Assembly: GCA_004558025.1 (NCBI GenBank)
Contig: SFEG01000006.1
Coordinates: 1 to 64,000, forward strand
Direction: 5' to 3'
Source of the DNA: Clostridiales bacterium
Lineage (GTDB): Bacteria; Bacillota; Clostridia; Oscillospirales; Oscillospiraceae
DNA length: 64,000 bases
The translations under genes and the position numbers were made by a program. This document shows, one piece after another, positions 18,186-26,814 of the stretch. Position 1 is the first letter of the stretch. Each line of letters starts with the position of its first letter. A model generated the notes under the pieces. It had not been told where the DNA came from, did no database searches, and was given only the letters and a program-made list of their open reading frames with translations.

Positions 18186-18755
18186 TTATGCTTTTGCGGG
18201 TACAACAGTGCCCGTTATTTCGACTATTTCCCAATCATAATCTATCATTTTTTCATGCATATATCCATCATTATCAGGATAATCATTGGGATAAATCGAC
18301 ATTCTTGAGTAACCTTTTCCGGCAGTATCGCATTTTACAGTTATAGGCATGTCTATCATCCCTGCTTCTATCCATTCCCAGTTACTGTTCTGACCTACTG
18401 TTTGATATGTGCCATTGATTTTTACGGTAACAGTAAGGTCTTTAAAATTATAGTCTTGCGAAACGGCTGCAACGTTGACAAACGGGTGCACACATTTATA
18501 CACATAAAGTGTTGTGCAGTTTAAGCCGGGAAGTGAGATACCTTTTCCATTGTTTATAGAGCTTACATTAAGTACATCATCTTCCTCACCTTTTTCGAAC
18601 GGTGCACCCCAATCCGGTGGCTCAATAAACACTTTAACTTCTAAGTATTCAGAATAATTATCAAGCGTAACCTCAACGCCTTTATCTTCTCCACCGCAGG
18701 CGCACAGCGGCAACACCATAAGCAATGACAAAACAAACGCTAATATTCTCTTCAT
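18186..18755 (-). CDS. Putative lipoprotein of unknown function
   Basis: 189 residues. The signal peptide MKRILAFVLSLLMVLPLCAC has a lipobox ending at Cys20, so it should be lipid-anchored outside the membrane. The mature part is beta-rich (DNYSEYLEVKVFIEPPDW, DLTVTVKINGTY), likely a single beta-sandwich; I do not recognise the family. Its start overlaps the 80-aa gene upstream by 4 nt, so the two are co-translated. Codon use is more AT-rich than in the surrounding core genes, which suggests an accessory region. Confidence 0.75.
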   Translation of the reverse strand: MKRILAFVLSLLMVLPLCACGGEDKGVEVTLDNYSEYLEVKVFIEPPDWGAPFEKGEEDDVLNVSSINNGKGISLPGLNCTTLYVYKCVHPFVNVAAVSQDYNFKDLTVTVKINGTYQTVGQNSNWEWIEAGMIDMPITVKCDTAGKGYSRMSIYPNDYPDNDGYMHEKMIDYDWEIVEITGTVVPAKA

Positions 18756-18994
18756 TTTTCTACCTCTTTCTTTAATATAACTGTCTTTTCAATCACCGGT
18801 TTCTCTTCAACACCTATTATGACATAGCCTTTTTCTTTGGCACGAGCTGCAAGGGCTGAACCGGTTTTTAAATAGCTCTGACTTTTTGGCAGCGGTGCGC
18901 CTGTTTTTTCCTCGTACTCTTTTCCTGTCAAGCAAAAGTCAACGCCTTGATCAAACAAATAATTAAGGCCGTCAAGCTTCGGTCTCTTTCCCAT
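18752..18994 (-). CDS. Small conserved hypothetical protein
   Basis: 80 residues, soluble, with no signal or membrane segment. It starts MGKRPKLDGLNYLFDQGVDF and has a Lys/Pro-rich middle and a Glu/Lys-rich tail. The GKEYEEKTGAPLPK segment followed by SYLKTGSALAARAKEKGY looks like a small helical domain. I do not recognise a family. It overlaps the lipoprotein gene by 4 nt and is divergent from a ribbon-helix-helix regulator, with shared ACTAC-type repeats between them, so it may be under that regulator's control. Confidence 0.65.
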   Translation of the reverse strand: MGKRPKLDGLNYLFDQGVDFCLTGKEYEEKTGAPLPKSQSYLKTGSALAARAKEKGYVIIGVEEKPVIEKTVILKKEVEK

Positions 18995-19022
18995 AGCCCA
19001 TCCTCTTTCTTATTATAATTTT

Positions 19023-19084
19023 GTAGTGCTTATAATACTATAAAATTATAATATACACAAACTACTTCTGTCAAGTTAAACTAC
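19023..19084. promoter_or_regulatory. Repeated GTAGT/ACTAC elements in divergent promoter region
   Basis: GTAGT (19023-19027), ACTAT (19037-19041), ACTAC (19061-19065) and ACTAC (19080-19084) lie in the AT-rich gap between the 80-aa gene and the RHH regulator. The first pair forms an inverted repeat. These are plausible operator half-sites for the RHH protein; binding is inferred. Confidence 0.45.
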
Positions 19085-19105
19085 AAATATAAATGAGGTG
19101 TGCAT

Positions 19106-19300
19106 ATGGCAGAAGAAATCAAAATCACAAAGAAATCAGCCCGAAAGGGAGATGACGGCTACAAGGTCGTATCAGTGCGCATGAAGGATGAGACTGTTGA
19201 TAAGCTGGATGACCTTTCGGCAAAAACAAACCGCTCGCGCAACGAGCTTATAAACATTCTGATCGAATCGGCTATCAATATCGTAAAAATCGAAGAGTGA
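19106..19300 (+). CDS. Ribbon-helix-helix (CopG/Arc-type) regulator
   Basis: 64 residues from ATG 19106 (GAGG 7 nt upstream). After a Lys-rich arm the sequence VVSVRMKDETVDKLDDLSAK gives the beta strand and helix 1, and SRNELINILIESAIN gives helix 2, the RHH fold that dimerises to bind DNA. No toxin-like partner follows in the same operon; a terminator comes 18 nt later. It probably regulates itself and the divergent two-gene unit. Confidence 0.85.
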   Translation: MAEEIKITKKSARKGDDGYKVVSVRMKDETVDKLDDLSAKTNRSRNELINILIESAINIVKIEE

Positions 19301-19318
19301 GCAAAATCGTTTAATGAC

Positions 19319-19345
19319 AAAAGGAGCGGATATGCCGCTCCTTTT
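19319..19345 (+). terminator. Terminator after RHH gene
   Basis: The stem AAAAGGAGCGG - ATATG - CCGCTCCTTTT lies 18 nt past the RHH stop codon. Confidence 0.75.
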
Positions 19346-19418
19346 CTATTTCCATTTCAAGATAATTTGTGCTATACTGACATCAGGATATGTAATATTA
19401 AAGCATTGGAGGTATAGC

Positions 19419-20180
19419 ATGGATAAGCAACCCTGTCTGCCCGTAAAAATAACTGCAAAAAAGTGGGCCGACAAATTGCAGGACGGCTCGGTCTACATGC
19501 GTTCGCTGCACGACTTCGGTTCATGGAGCGCAATAAAGCCTCATAACAGCGGCAACGGACAGATGAAGGACGGAGTTCAGGGCGATATCGGCGAGGGTAT
19601 AGTCAGGCGCGTCGATCCCAAGGTAGGAGATGAGTTTTTCAACAGCTTTGATCCCGAGCTGCGGTCTGTAATGAAGGATATGTTCTACATTGAAGAGAAC
19701 ATATTTCAATTCTGCAAAATATATTGCATGTACGGTCTGACGTATTTAATCGATGAACGGAGATTTGAACAGCCCGACGAGCGCCTGCGCGAATTTGGCG
19801 ACAGCGCGGTCATCATTTATGACCCAAATGAGTTTTTAAACCGCGTTCTGCATGCACTCTATAATAAGTATGGCGACAACTGCAATTTCAAGCTGGATGA
19901 GGTTCACTATTACCCACCCGATTACTACGGCGAGCTTGACGAGTTCTGCAAGCATGACAGCTATGCGTGGCAGAACGAAATGCGCATGAGGGTAGCCCTG
20001 CTGGACGAGAATGAAACAATAACAGATGCCGACGGGCGCGTCAGAAAACACCTTATCCAGGACATCTCCCCTATCACGCTTGATATCGGCTCGATAAGAG
20101 ATATTTCCGTTCAAATATCTGTAGACGATCTTATAGCCCTGCGTCTGCCGGATATCATAAAGCCGCCGGTTGAAGATTAG
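19419..20180 (+). CDS. Hypothetical protein, possibly DUF2971-like
   Basis: 253 residues, soluble, acidic. I chose ATG 19419 because GGAGG precedes it. KKWADKLQDGSVYMRSL near the N-terminus, FGDSAVIIYDPNEFLNRV in the middle, and SYAWQNEMRMRVAL followed by DISPITLDIGSI resemble the general plan of DUF2971-type proteins, which sometimes occur in phage-defence or accessory islands. This likeness is from pattern only and is weak. It has its own promoter region after the RHH terminator and ends at a bidirectional terminator. Confidence 0.7.
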   Translation: MDKQPCLPVKITAKKWADKLQDGSVYMRSLHDFGSWSAIKPHNSGNGQMKDGVQGDIGEGIVRRVDPKVGDEFFNSFDPELRSVMKDMFYIEENIFQFCKIYCMYGLTYLIDERRFEQPDERLREFGDSAVIIYDPNEFLNRVLHALYNKYGDNCNFKLDEVHYYPPDYYGELDEFCKHDSYAWQNEMRMRVALLDENETITDADGRVRKHLIQDISPITLDIGSIRDISVQISVDDLIALRLPDIIKPPVED

Positions 20181-20241
20181 TTTTTGTTGCTTTGCACCGT
20201 AATGTCACGATAAGAGGCGCAATGAAAGACCCGCTCAGCTG

Positions 20242-20267
20242 AAAAGACGCCCGAAGGCGTCTTTTTT
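20242..20267. terminator. Bidirectional terminator at the end of recG
   Basis: The stem AAAAGACGCC - CGA - GGCGTCTTTT followed by TT; it overlaps the recG stop codon region and serves the convergent hypothetical gene. Confidence 0.8.
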
Positions 20268-22320
20268 AATTCAAGGTATCTGCATTCAGGGTAAACAGCC
20301 TGTCAACGGCCATTTTTAATTGCGCATGCTCCGGCGCGGCGAGCTCGGGGTCCGAGGCCAAAAGCTCCTGCGCCGCCTGCTGCGCTGTTTGCAGGACGTT
20401 CATGTCAGAGCACAGATCGGCAACATGCATCGCCGGAAGCCCGTGCTGGCGCGAGCCGAAGAAATCGCCGGGTCCTCGCAGCTTGAGATCCTCCTCGGAT
20501 ATCTTAAAGCCGTCGTTTGTTTTGGTCATGATCCTGAGCCTCGCCTGCGTTGCCTCGTTATCGCTGTCGGAAACGAGCACACAGTAGCTCTTATGCTCCC
20601 CTCGCCCGACACGGCCGCGCAGCTGGTGCAGCTGGCTCAGGCCGAAGCGGTCGGCGTTTTCGACTATCATAAGCGCCGCATTCGGCACGTCGACGCCGAC
20701 CTCGATGACTGTCGTTGATACGAGAATATCTATATCTCCCGCCACGAAGGTTGACATAACATTGTTCTTTTCCTTGGCCTTCATTTTGCCGTGAATACAT
20801 GCCACCCTGAGGTCGGGGAAATATTTTTGCAGCTCGGCGGCGTGCTCCTGCGCGGATTTGACGTTCGGCGGGAGCTCCTCGTTTTCCTCGATCATCGGGC
20901 AGACGGCGAACACCTGCCGCCCCTCGGAAACGAGCTTGCGGATAAAGCCGTTCAAGCGCGTGCGATAGCTTTCGGTGACGGCAAAGGTATCGACCTTCTG
21001 TCGCCCCGGCGGCATCTCGTCGATGACCGAGATATCGAGGTCGCCGTAGATGATGAGCGCCAGCGTGCGCGGAATGGGCGTTGCGGACATGACGAGAACA
21101 TGCGGCTTTTCGCCCTTGGATATGAGGCTTGAGCGCTGATTTACGCCGAAGCGGTGCTGCTCGTCGGTAATAACAAGGGCGAGATCGGAATACTCGACAT
21201 CCTCGGAAAACAGCGCGTGCGTTCCGATTATAAGGTCAAGCTCTCCGGCCGCAAGCTCTGCCTTGACCTCGCGCTTCTGCTTTGCGGTCATCGATCCCGT
21301 GAGCTTTCCTATGCGCAGGCCGAACGGCGCGAGAAACGAGCTGAGCGTTTCAAAATGCTGCCCGGCAAGGATCTCCGTCGGCGCCATGAAGGCTGAGGAA
21401 TGTCCGTTTTTCCACGCATACCAGATGAGCGCCGCCGCGACGAGCGTTTTGCCGCTGCCGACATCACCCTGAACAAGGCGGTTCATCGCCGTGCCCGACT
21501 GCATATCGCGCACAGCGTCCGAAACGGCGCGCCTCTGCGCCCCCGTCGGAGCAAACGGCAGGCTTGAGAAAAATTCCTCTGTGTTCTGCTCGCGCATGAG
21601 TATGCCGCTCTGCTTTGAGTGGCTGCCCTTCATTTTGCCGAGGGCGCAGGCCAGCAGAAACAGCTCCTCGAAAACAAGCCTGCGCCGCGCAAGCTCAAGA
21701 TCCTCGAAGCTCGCCGGGAAGTGGATATTCTCATAGGCATAGTCCGTCTGCGCGAGCTCATATTTTTTGCGAAGACTTTCCGGCAGCACTTCGGGAAGCT
21801 CCGACGCGCAGGCATCCATCGCCTGACGCACCGCGCTCATGACGAGTTTCTGCGAAAGCCCGGTCGTCAGCCCATAGACCGGCACGATGCGCCCCGTGAC
21901 TCCGCCGACCGAGCCATCGCGCTCGATAACGGGATTTGTCATGGTTCGCTTGCCGCCGACTCCGATGATCTTTCCATAGATATTCAGGCTGTCGCCGCGA
22001 TGGATGTTATTTTTTATATACGGCTGGTTAAAAAATGTTATGTCAACCGAGCCGCTCTCGTCCACCACGCGGAACTTAACAAGCTCCAGCCCGCGGCGGA
22101 TACGCACAAGGTGCGCATCCTCGGCGGCGAGGGCATTTATGCAGACAGTCTCGCCGTCGCAGGTCAGTGCGATCGGTTTAAAGCTGCTGCGATCCTCATA
22201 TTTCCTCGGAAAATATGAAACAAGGTCACGGACGGTAAAGACGCCGAGCTTGTTGAAAAGCAGCGCCTTTTTTTCGCCTATGCCCTTACAGTATCGTATA
22301 TCGGTTTCAAGATAGTTCAT
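20266..22320 (-). CDS. recG: ATP-dependent DNA helicase RecG
   Basis: 684 residues from ATG 22320. It has the wedge OB-fold domain (about 60-150), then a superfamily 2 helicase core with QGDVGSGKT (Walker A), ITDEQHRFG (DExH variant), MSATPIPRT (motif III), STTVIEVGVDVPNA (motif V) and QLRGRVGRG (motif VI). RecG remodels stalled forks and Holliday junctions. The ATG overlaps the mpg stop codon (ATGA), so mpg, recG and upstream apbE form one translationally coupled unit. Confidence 0.96.
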   Translation of the reverse strand: MNYLETDIRYCKGIGEKKALLFNKLGVFTVRDLVSYFPRKYEDRSSFKPIALTCDGETVCINALAAEDAHLVRIRRGLELVKFRVVDESGSVDITFFNQPYIKNNIHRGDSLNIYGKIIGVGGKRTMTNPVIERDGSVGGVTGRIVPVYGLTTGLSQKLVMSAVRQAMDACASELPEVLPESLRKKYELAQTDYAYENIHFPASFEDLELARRRLVFEELFLLACALGKMKGSHSKQSGILMREQNTEEFFSSLPFAPTGAQRRAVSDAVRDMQSGTAMNRLVQGDVGSGKTLVAAALIWYAWKNGHSSAFMAPTEILAGQHFETLSSFLAPFGLRIGKLTGSMTAKQKREVKAELAAGELDLIIGTHALFSEDVEYSDLALVITDEQHRFGVNQRSSLISKGEKPHVLVMSATPIPRTLALIIYGDLDISVIDEMPPGRQKVDTFAVTESYRTRLNGFIRKLVSEGRQVFAVCPMIEENEELPPNVKSAQEHAAELQKYFPDLRVACIHGKMKAKEKNNVMSTFVAGDIDILVSTTVIEVGVDVPNAALMIVENADRFGLSQLHQLRGRVGRGEHKSYCVLVSDSDNEATQARLRIMTKTNDGFKISEEDLKLRGPGDFFGSRQHGLPAMHVADLCSDMNVLQTAQQAAQELLASDPELAAPEHAQLKMAVDRLFTLNADTLN

Positions 22321-22823
22321 TTTTGAAGCTTGAATCTCCATAATGCCTCGCGGTCGGAAGGCTCGGCATATGCTATGCCGACGCGCGGCAGCTGTATTAT
22401 GTTAACCTTTGTGTCGTCGTCCTCTATACGCAGTCCGCCGCAGGAGAGGATATCGAGGCCGTTTAGGCTTCGGCCGATGCCGAGCTCTTTAGTGAGCTTG
22501 CCCGGCCCCTCAAAGCCCTCGCAGCAGCGAATGAGCACTGCCTGAGGGTCATTTTCCCTGCCGGATACGATGTTGAGCATCTCGTGCATTCCGTAGCAGA
22601 GATAAACGTATATCGTGCCGCCGTCGCGCCAGAGTATCCCGGCGCGCTTTGTTTTGCCCTTGTGAGCATGGCAGGCGGTATCCTCAACGCCGCAGTACGC
22701 CTCTGTTTCGGTTATCCTGAGGCGCTTTTCGCTTCCGTCGGGAAACGTGCGTACAAGGAGCTTTCCGACAAGCGCGGGCGCAAGGGTCAGCGCGTCGGCG
22801 CGGAAAAATTCACGATCGAGCAT
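22317..22823 (-). CDS. DNA-3-methyladenine glycosylase (AAG/MPG family)
   Basis: 168 residues, shorter than the usual ~200. Family features: LVGKLLVR, ITETEAYCGVEDTACHA (with catalytic Glu in the TEAY motif), TIYVYLCYGMHEMLNIV and GPGKLTKELGI. It excises alkylated purines in base excision repair. The C-terminus stops soon after the PRVGIAYA strand, at WRFKLQK, so the protein looks slightly compact but complete. It overlaps apbE upstream and recG downstream by a few nucleotides. Confidence 0.92.
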   Translation of the reverse strand: MLDREFFRADALTLAPALVGKLLVRTFPDGSEKRLRITETEAYCGVEDTACHAHKGKTKRAGILWRDGGTIYVYLCYGMHEMLNIVSGRENDPQAVLIRCCEGFEGPGKLTKELGIGRSLNGLDILSCGGLRIEDDDTKVNIIQLPRVGIAYAEPSDREALWRFKLQK

Positions 22824-23875
22824 CACTCCACCATACGCAGCGTGTAATCGGTCTTGTTTGTGAGCGTGAACATCTCAAGCAGGCCGGTCGTGCACAGTAT
22901 CTCGTTATCCTTGGTTATCATTATCATGTCAAAGCCGCCGTTTTCGCGCCAGTATTTGAGCGCGGCGCTCTCGCCGAGGATGAACATCGCTGTCGACAGG
23001 CAGTCGGCCAGCGTTCCGTCCGAGCAGACTATCGTTACGGAAACGAGGTCATTATCCGCGGGCTTCCCGGTGCTCGGGTCAATGAGGTGGTGATATTTCA
23101 TACCGTCTGGACCGATGAAATATCGCTGATAGCTGCCGCTTGTTATGATGGCCGTCTCGCCGACAGAGAGCGTTCCGACGTAGGAGCTCGTGTCGTTTGG
23201 ATCCTCGACAGCGACGGTCCAGTTGCTGCCGTCGGGCTTTGTGCCGAGGGTCTGCACGTTTCCGCCGAGGGAGACTATACCGCTCGTAACACCGTTTTTG
23301 TGCATCGCGTCAATTGCGTACTTCGACGCGCAGCCCTTTGCGACAGCGCCGAAGCTTATCTGAGTGCCCGCGGGCATGCGCACTGAGTAGTTTGCCTCGC
23401 CCTCGAAGTCGGTTATCTCGGTCTTTCCGAAGCCGAGCTTCTGGCGCAGCTCCTTTATCTCGTCATCCGAGGGAACGCGCCCGGTTTCGTCCTTAAATTC
23501 GCCCCAGGCCTCGTAAAGCGGGTACACGGAAAGGTCGAGCGCACCGCCCGAGAGCTTATATACGCTCAGCGCCGTTGAGAGCATCTCGTTGACCTGCGGG
23601 GTCACTATGACATCCTTTCCCTCGGCATTATTAATAAGATTTGTATAGCTGCCCTCATTACTCGGATCGAGCATGTCGTCCATGGCGTTTATAACGCCGA
23701 CAGCGGCGCTGATGCCGTCGTTTGCGTATTTTCCGTAAGCGGTCAGGTTCATTACCGTATCCATTGCGAATATCTGCTTCTGCACCGGCTCGTCCTTTGA
23801 GCATGCGCACAGCGGAAGCAGCATGCACACGCACAGCAAGCTCGCAATAATTCTATTTGTAAAAAAGCGCTTCAT
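22823..23875 (-). CDS. apbE: FAD:protein FMN transferase (ApbE), lipoprotein
   Basis: 350 residues. The signal peptide ends in a lipobox (LPLCAC, Cys25). The ApbE domain shows FAMDTVMNLTAYG, GALDLSVYPLYEAWG, ISFGAVAKGCASKYA, GIVSLGGNVQTLG, and YHHLIDPSTGKP with the Mg-binding Asp/Thr region. It transfers FMN from FAD to Thr residues of exported or membrane flavoproteins such as Rnf and Nqr subunits, which here must be encoded elsewhere. Its stop overlaps the mpg start (TGATG). Confidence 0.95.
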   Translation of the reverse strand: MKRFFTNRIIASLLCVCMLLPLCACSKDEPVQKQIFAMDTVMNLTAYGKYANDGISAAVGVINAMDDMLDPSNEGSYTNLINNAEGKDVIVTPQVNEMLSTALSVYKLSGGALDLSVYPLYEAWGEFKDETGRVPSDDEIKELRQKLGFGKTEITDFEGEANYSVRMPAGTQISFGAVAKGCASKYAIDAMHKNGVTSGIVSLGGNVQTLGTKPDGSNWTVAVEDPNDTSSYVGTLSVGETAIITSGSYQRYFIGPDGMKYHHLIDPSTGKPADNDLVSVTIVCSDGTLADCLSTAMFILGESAALKYWRENGGFDMIMITKDNEILCTTGLLEMFTLTNKTDYTLRMVE

Positions 23876-24082
23876 ATCTTATCCTCAGAATTTTGATTAT
23901 TTATTTTATAATTATAACATACAAAGCCGTAATTGAAAACCGAAATTTTGCGCTCTATATCGACCTCGGCACTATAACTGTTTGTTTAAAGCGGCAATAG
24001 ACACAATATATAGTAATTTTCATCAAAATGCTCAGTTTACAGATTGTTTACGCCCTTTTTCGGCATCCGACGGTTGCCGGTG

Positions 24083-24111
24083 TTGACATAATCCGACTTG
24101 TGTGTTACAAT
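24083..24111 (+). promoter_or_regulatory. Consensus sigma-A promoter of SH3/NlpC gene
   Basis: TTGACA (24083-24088) and TACAAT (24106-24111) separated by 17 nt, about 38 nt upstream of the ATG at 24150. Confidence 0.85.
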
Positions 24112-24149
24112 TTGATTACATATTGAAATATTCCACGGAGAGTTCAAAG

Positions 24150-25688
24150 ATGAAAAAACGACTTATCAGTTCACTGCTGGCAGTAATAATGTGCGTTTCG
24201 CTGCTTGCCGTACCTGCCGATGCCTCCGGCATAAGCGGCGCAAAGACGACAAGCGCCCTTAACCTCAGAAGCGGCGCGAGCACAAGCAAATCCATAATCA
24301 TGACAATGCCCGTCGGAGCGGAGGTCATCGTCGGAATGACGCAGAACGGCTGGTGCAAGGTCGTTTATAACAATACCGTCGGCTATGCTTCGGCAGAGTA
24401 TCTCAAAGCCGTCGGTAAGGTCAGCGGCAATTTCGGAACAGGCACCGTATCCGGCGACGATGTGCGCATGAGAAGCGGAGCGGGAACCGGCAGCTCCATT
24501 ATCGGCACATACGATAAGGGCACGAAAATGTCCGTCATCGGTGCATCCGGCAACTGGTATGAGGTCAGCTATAACGGAAAGACCGGCTATGTCAGCGCAG
24601 ACTATATGAAGCTCTCGGTCGGAAACGCCGCGTCAACGCCCTCGACGACTCACTCCCCCGCTCCGTCGGCAAGCACAGCGACAACGTCCGGCGGCTTCAA
24701 GGCAAGCGTCATCGGAACGAGCGTAAGACTAAGAAGCCAGGCAAGCACGAGCTCCGATACCCTCGGCTACTATTCCAACGGCGTTAGCCTGACGGCGCTC
24801 GGCTCGGTCAAGGACTGGTATAAGGTTTCCTATAACGGCAAGGTCGGCTACATGGCCGCGCAGTATGTCCGCATAACGCCGACAGACAGCTACAGCAGCG
24901 CGAAAAGCGGCACCGTCAGCGGCGACAGTGTGCGCATGAGAATGGGTCCGAGCACCGATTTTGCGGCCATCGGCACTCTCAGTAAGGGAACAAGCGTGAA
25001 GATAAGCGGCGAGACCGGCTCCTGGTACGAGATCAGCGCAAACGGCAAGTACGGCTACATGAGCAAGGATTACATAAAGGTCGTAAGCACGGCCTCGACA
25101 GACACCGTTGAAAAAATGGACAAGATCGGCATAGTCACCGGCAACGGCGTTCGCATGCGCAGCGGCGCGGGCACGAGCTACTCCACCATCGGCTATTACG
25201 ATAAGGGCATCCATGTCAAGGTCACCGGCAAGACTGGCTCCTGGTACGCCGTCAGCTATAACGGCCTGAGCGGCTACATGAGCACAGACTACGTTAAGCT
25301 CAGCACAGGCAATACCGTTGCAAATCAGATCGTCGCGACCGCAAAGCAGTACCTCGGAACTCCCTATGTTTACGGCGGCTCCTCCCCCCGCGGCTTTGAC
25401 TGCTCGGGCTTCATGTACTACCTCTACGGTCAGTACGGTTACAAGCTTTGGCGTACGGCAAGCACCCAGTGGGCAAATAACGGCATCAAAGTCGAAAAGA
25501 GCCGGCTTCAGCCCGGCGACCTCGTGTTCTTCTCCGACAGCGTCGATCCCATCGGCCATGTCGGCATGTATATCGGCGATAATCAGTTTATTCACGCCTC
25601 GTCCGGCAAGGGATGTGTCGTGATAACCTCGCTGAGTGCAAGCTACTACGCAAATCACTACACCGGCGCAAAACGCATCATTCAGTAG
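24150..25688 (+). CDS. Secreted SH3 (x5) - NlpC/P60 peptidoglycan endopeptidase
   Basis: 512 residues from ATG 24150. Signal peptide 1-25; five SH3_3 repeats of about 60 residues, each with a (V/L)R(M/L)RSG-type strand and a GY(M/V)(S/A)xxY(M/V)K ending; a Ser/Thr-rich linker between repeats 2 and 3; then NlpC/P60 (about 395-512) with Cys in FDCSGF, His in GHVGMYIG and the polar third residue His in FIHASS. It should bind the wall and cut D-Glu-meso-DAP stem peptides. It is monocistronic, with a consensus promoter and strong terminator. Confidence 0.95.
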   Translation: MKKRLISSLLAVIMCVSLLAVPADASGISGAKTTSALNLRSGASTSKSIIMTMPVGAEVIVGMTQNGWCKVVYNNTVGYASAEYLKAVGKVSGNFGTGTVSGDDVRMRSGAGTGSSIIGTYDKGTKMSVIGASGNWYEVSYNGKTGYVSADYMKLSVGNAASTPSTTHSPAPSASTATTSGGFKASVIGTSVRLRSQASTSSDTLGYYSNGVSLTALGSVKDWYKVSYNGKVGYMAAQYVRITPTDSYSSAKSGTVSGDSVRMRMGPSTDFAAIGTLSKGTSVKISGETGSWYEISANGKYGYMSKDYIKVVSTASTDTVEKMDKIGIVTGNGVRMRSGAGTSYSTIGYYDKGIHVKVTGKTGSWYAVSYNGLSGYMSTDYVKLSTGNTVANQIVATAKQYLGTPYVYGGSSPRGFDCSGFMYYLYGQYGYKLWRTASTQWANNGIKVEKSRLQPGDLVFFSDSVDPIGHVGMYIGDNQFIHASSGKGCVVITSLSASYYANHYTGAKRIIQ

Positions 25689-25700
25689 AACATAGAATTT

Positions 25701-25732
25701 TCACCGCAGGAATTATCCTGCGGTGATTTTTT
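25701..25732. terminator. Terminator after SH3/NlpC gene
   Basis: The stem CACCGCAGGA - ATTA - TCCTGCGGTG is followed by ATTTTTTA. The convergent minus-strand gene ends inside it. The stem core is the same as at 2091-2113. Confidence 0.85.
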
Positions 25733-26375
25733 ATAGCCTGTTATCTATTATTTTATACACTGCATACAGCACGGCGAGCAGCGCGGCATCGGCGGCTATG
25801 TGCGGACTAAACACGGCTTTTTCCGGCAAAAGAAGGGCGCCGCACAGGGCTATGGCAATTATCAGCAGAACAAGGCAGACAAGGGGCGCGGGTCTGGAAT
25901 CGAAGGAATTCTTGGTTATGTAAACCACTATCAGGGTCGCCGCGATAAGCAGTGCAGCACCGGTAATGATATCGGAAATGCTCAGCGGCGTTATGTACCA
26001 GGTCTGCCCGTTTATTATCTGCTTTATCACGCTGAAGGCAGCCCATATCGCAAACAGCATCATAAGCGCAGGAAGAGTATCGCGGACAGCCGTCAAAACG
26101 CGCTTTGCGCGGCTCAATTTCGGGATCTCGGCAATTATCTCGTCGCAGAATGCCTTATAGTCTCCTCCGATGACATCGGCTGCGCTTTCGCCGCGAGCCT
26201 CTCCGTCAATGAGCATCTGCGTTATATCGCGCCGCACCCGCTCCTGGTCGAGCTCGCTGATATTTGCACTTCTTATGTAAACCACCATATCGGTCTGTAT
26301 ATCTTCTGTTTCCTTGCTCAGCTGCTTTTCAAGCTCGTTGTTCTCTTTCTTGAGTGCTTTAGCTTCCCTGCTCAT
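25731..26375 (-). CDS. PadR-linked membrane protein (DUF1048/DUF1700-like)
   Basis: 214 residues. An N-terminal coiled coil rich in Lys/Glu (residues 1-30) and a helical soluble part with the RRDITQMLIDGEARGE segment are followed by four hydrophobic segments (about 100-118, 130-152, 160-180, 190-208). Such proteins are commonly encoded directly after PadR regulators in Firmicutes and are thought to be targets or partners of the regulator. The start overlaps the padR end by 17 nt. No catalytic motif is seen. Confidence 0.75.
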   Translation of the reverse strand: MSREAKALKKENNELEKQLSKETEDIQTDMVVYIRSANISELDQERVRRDITQMLIDGEARGESAADVIGGDYKAFCDEIIAEIPKLSRAKRVLTAVRDTLPALMMLFAIWAAFSVIKQIINGQTWYITPLSISDIITGAALLIAATLIVVYITKNSFDSRPAPLVCLVLLIIAIALCGALLLPEKAVFSPHIAADAALLAVLYAVYKIIDNRL

Positions 26376-26700
26376 TTTCTTCTCCTCCTTTTAGCGTACT
26401 GTCGACGGCAATGCGCAGCTCGTTATAGCTTTCAATGAACGACTCCAGCTCCTGCGCCCCTTTCGGCGTGAGCCTGTAATACTTGCGCTTCGGCCCAAGC
26501 TCGGACGCGCGGTATTCTGTATCGACAAGGCCGTTTTTTTCGAGCCTGAGCAGCAGCGGATATATCGTTCCCTCGGCAACTTTTCCGAAACCGTAGCGGC
26601 TCAGAGTTTCCGCTATCTCATATCCATATGTCTCACGGCGCGAGATTATTGCAAGAATGCAGCCGGAGAGCGTACCTTTGAGCATTTGTGACGGTATCAT
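26359..26700 (-). CDS. PadR family transcriptional regulator
   Basis: 113 residues: the winged helix PadR domain starts at LKGTLSGCILAIISR, with RRETYGYEIAETL, then VAEGTIYPLLLRLEKNGLVDTEYR, then GPKRKYYRLTPKGAQELE. The C-terminal dimerisation helix is short, as in subfamily 2 PadR proteins. A palindrome lies exactly between the -35 and -10 of its promoter, which fits autorepression. It forms an operon with the overlapping membrane protein gene. Confidence 0.93.
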   Translation of the reverse strand: MIPSQMLKGTLSGCILAIISRRETYGYEIAETLSRYGFGKVAEGTIYPLLLRLEKNGLVDTEYRASELGPKRKYYRLTPKGAQELESFIESYNELRIAVDSTLKGGEENEQGS

Positions 26701-26721
26701 TACGCACCTCTACTTTGCTTT

Positions 26722-26767
26722 ACATAGTAGCTGACTATATTGTAATACATAGTACCTATGTTGTCAA
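26722..26767 (-). promoter_or_regulatory. padR promoter with embedded palindromic operator
   Basis: On the minus strand, TTGACA (26767-26762) and TACAAT (26744-26739) are 17 nt apart. The spacer contains the perfect palindrome ACATAG-TAC-CTATGT (26747-26761), and a second ACATAGTA half-site (26722-26729) lies near the start of transcription. This placement suggests repression by the encoded PadR protein. Confidence 0.75.
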
Positions 26768-26770
26768 GAA

Positions 26771-26802
26771 AAAACTACAGGATCATTATCCTGTAGTTTT
26801 TT
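26771..26802. terminator. Bidirectional terminator after copA
   Basis: A perfect 13-bp stem, AAAACTACAGGAT - CATT - complement, followed by TT; it lies 12 nt past the copA stop, immediately upstream of the padR promoter. Confidence 0.85.
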
Positions 26803-26814
26803 CAGTTCGTTATC

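Noticed and set aside
19106..20180. Type II toxin-antitoxin pair made of the RHH protein and the following gene
   Set aside because: A terminator separates the two genes, and the 253-aa protein is much larger than RHH-linked toxins such as ParE or RelE.
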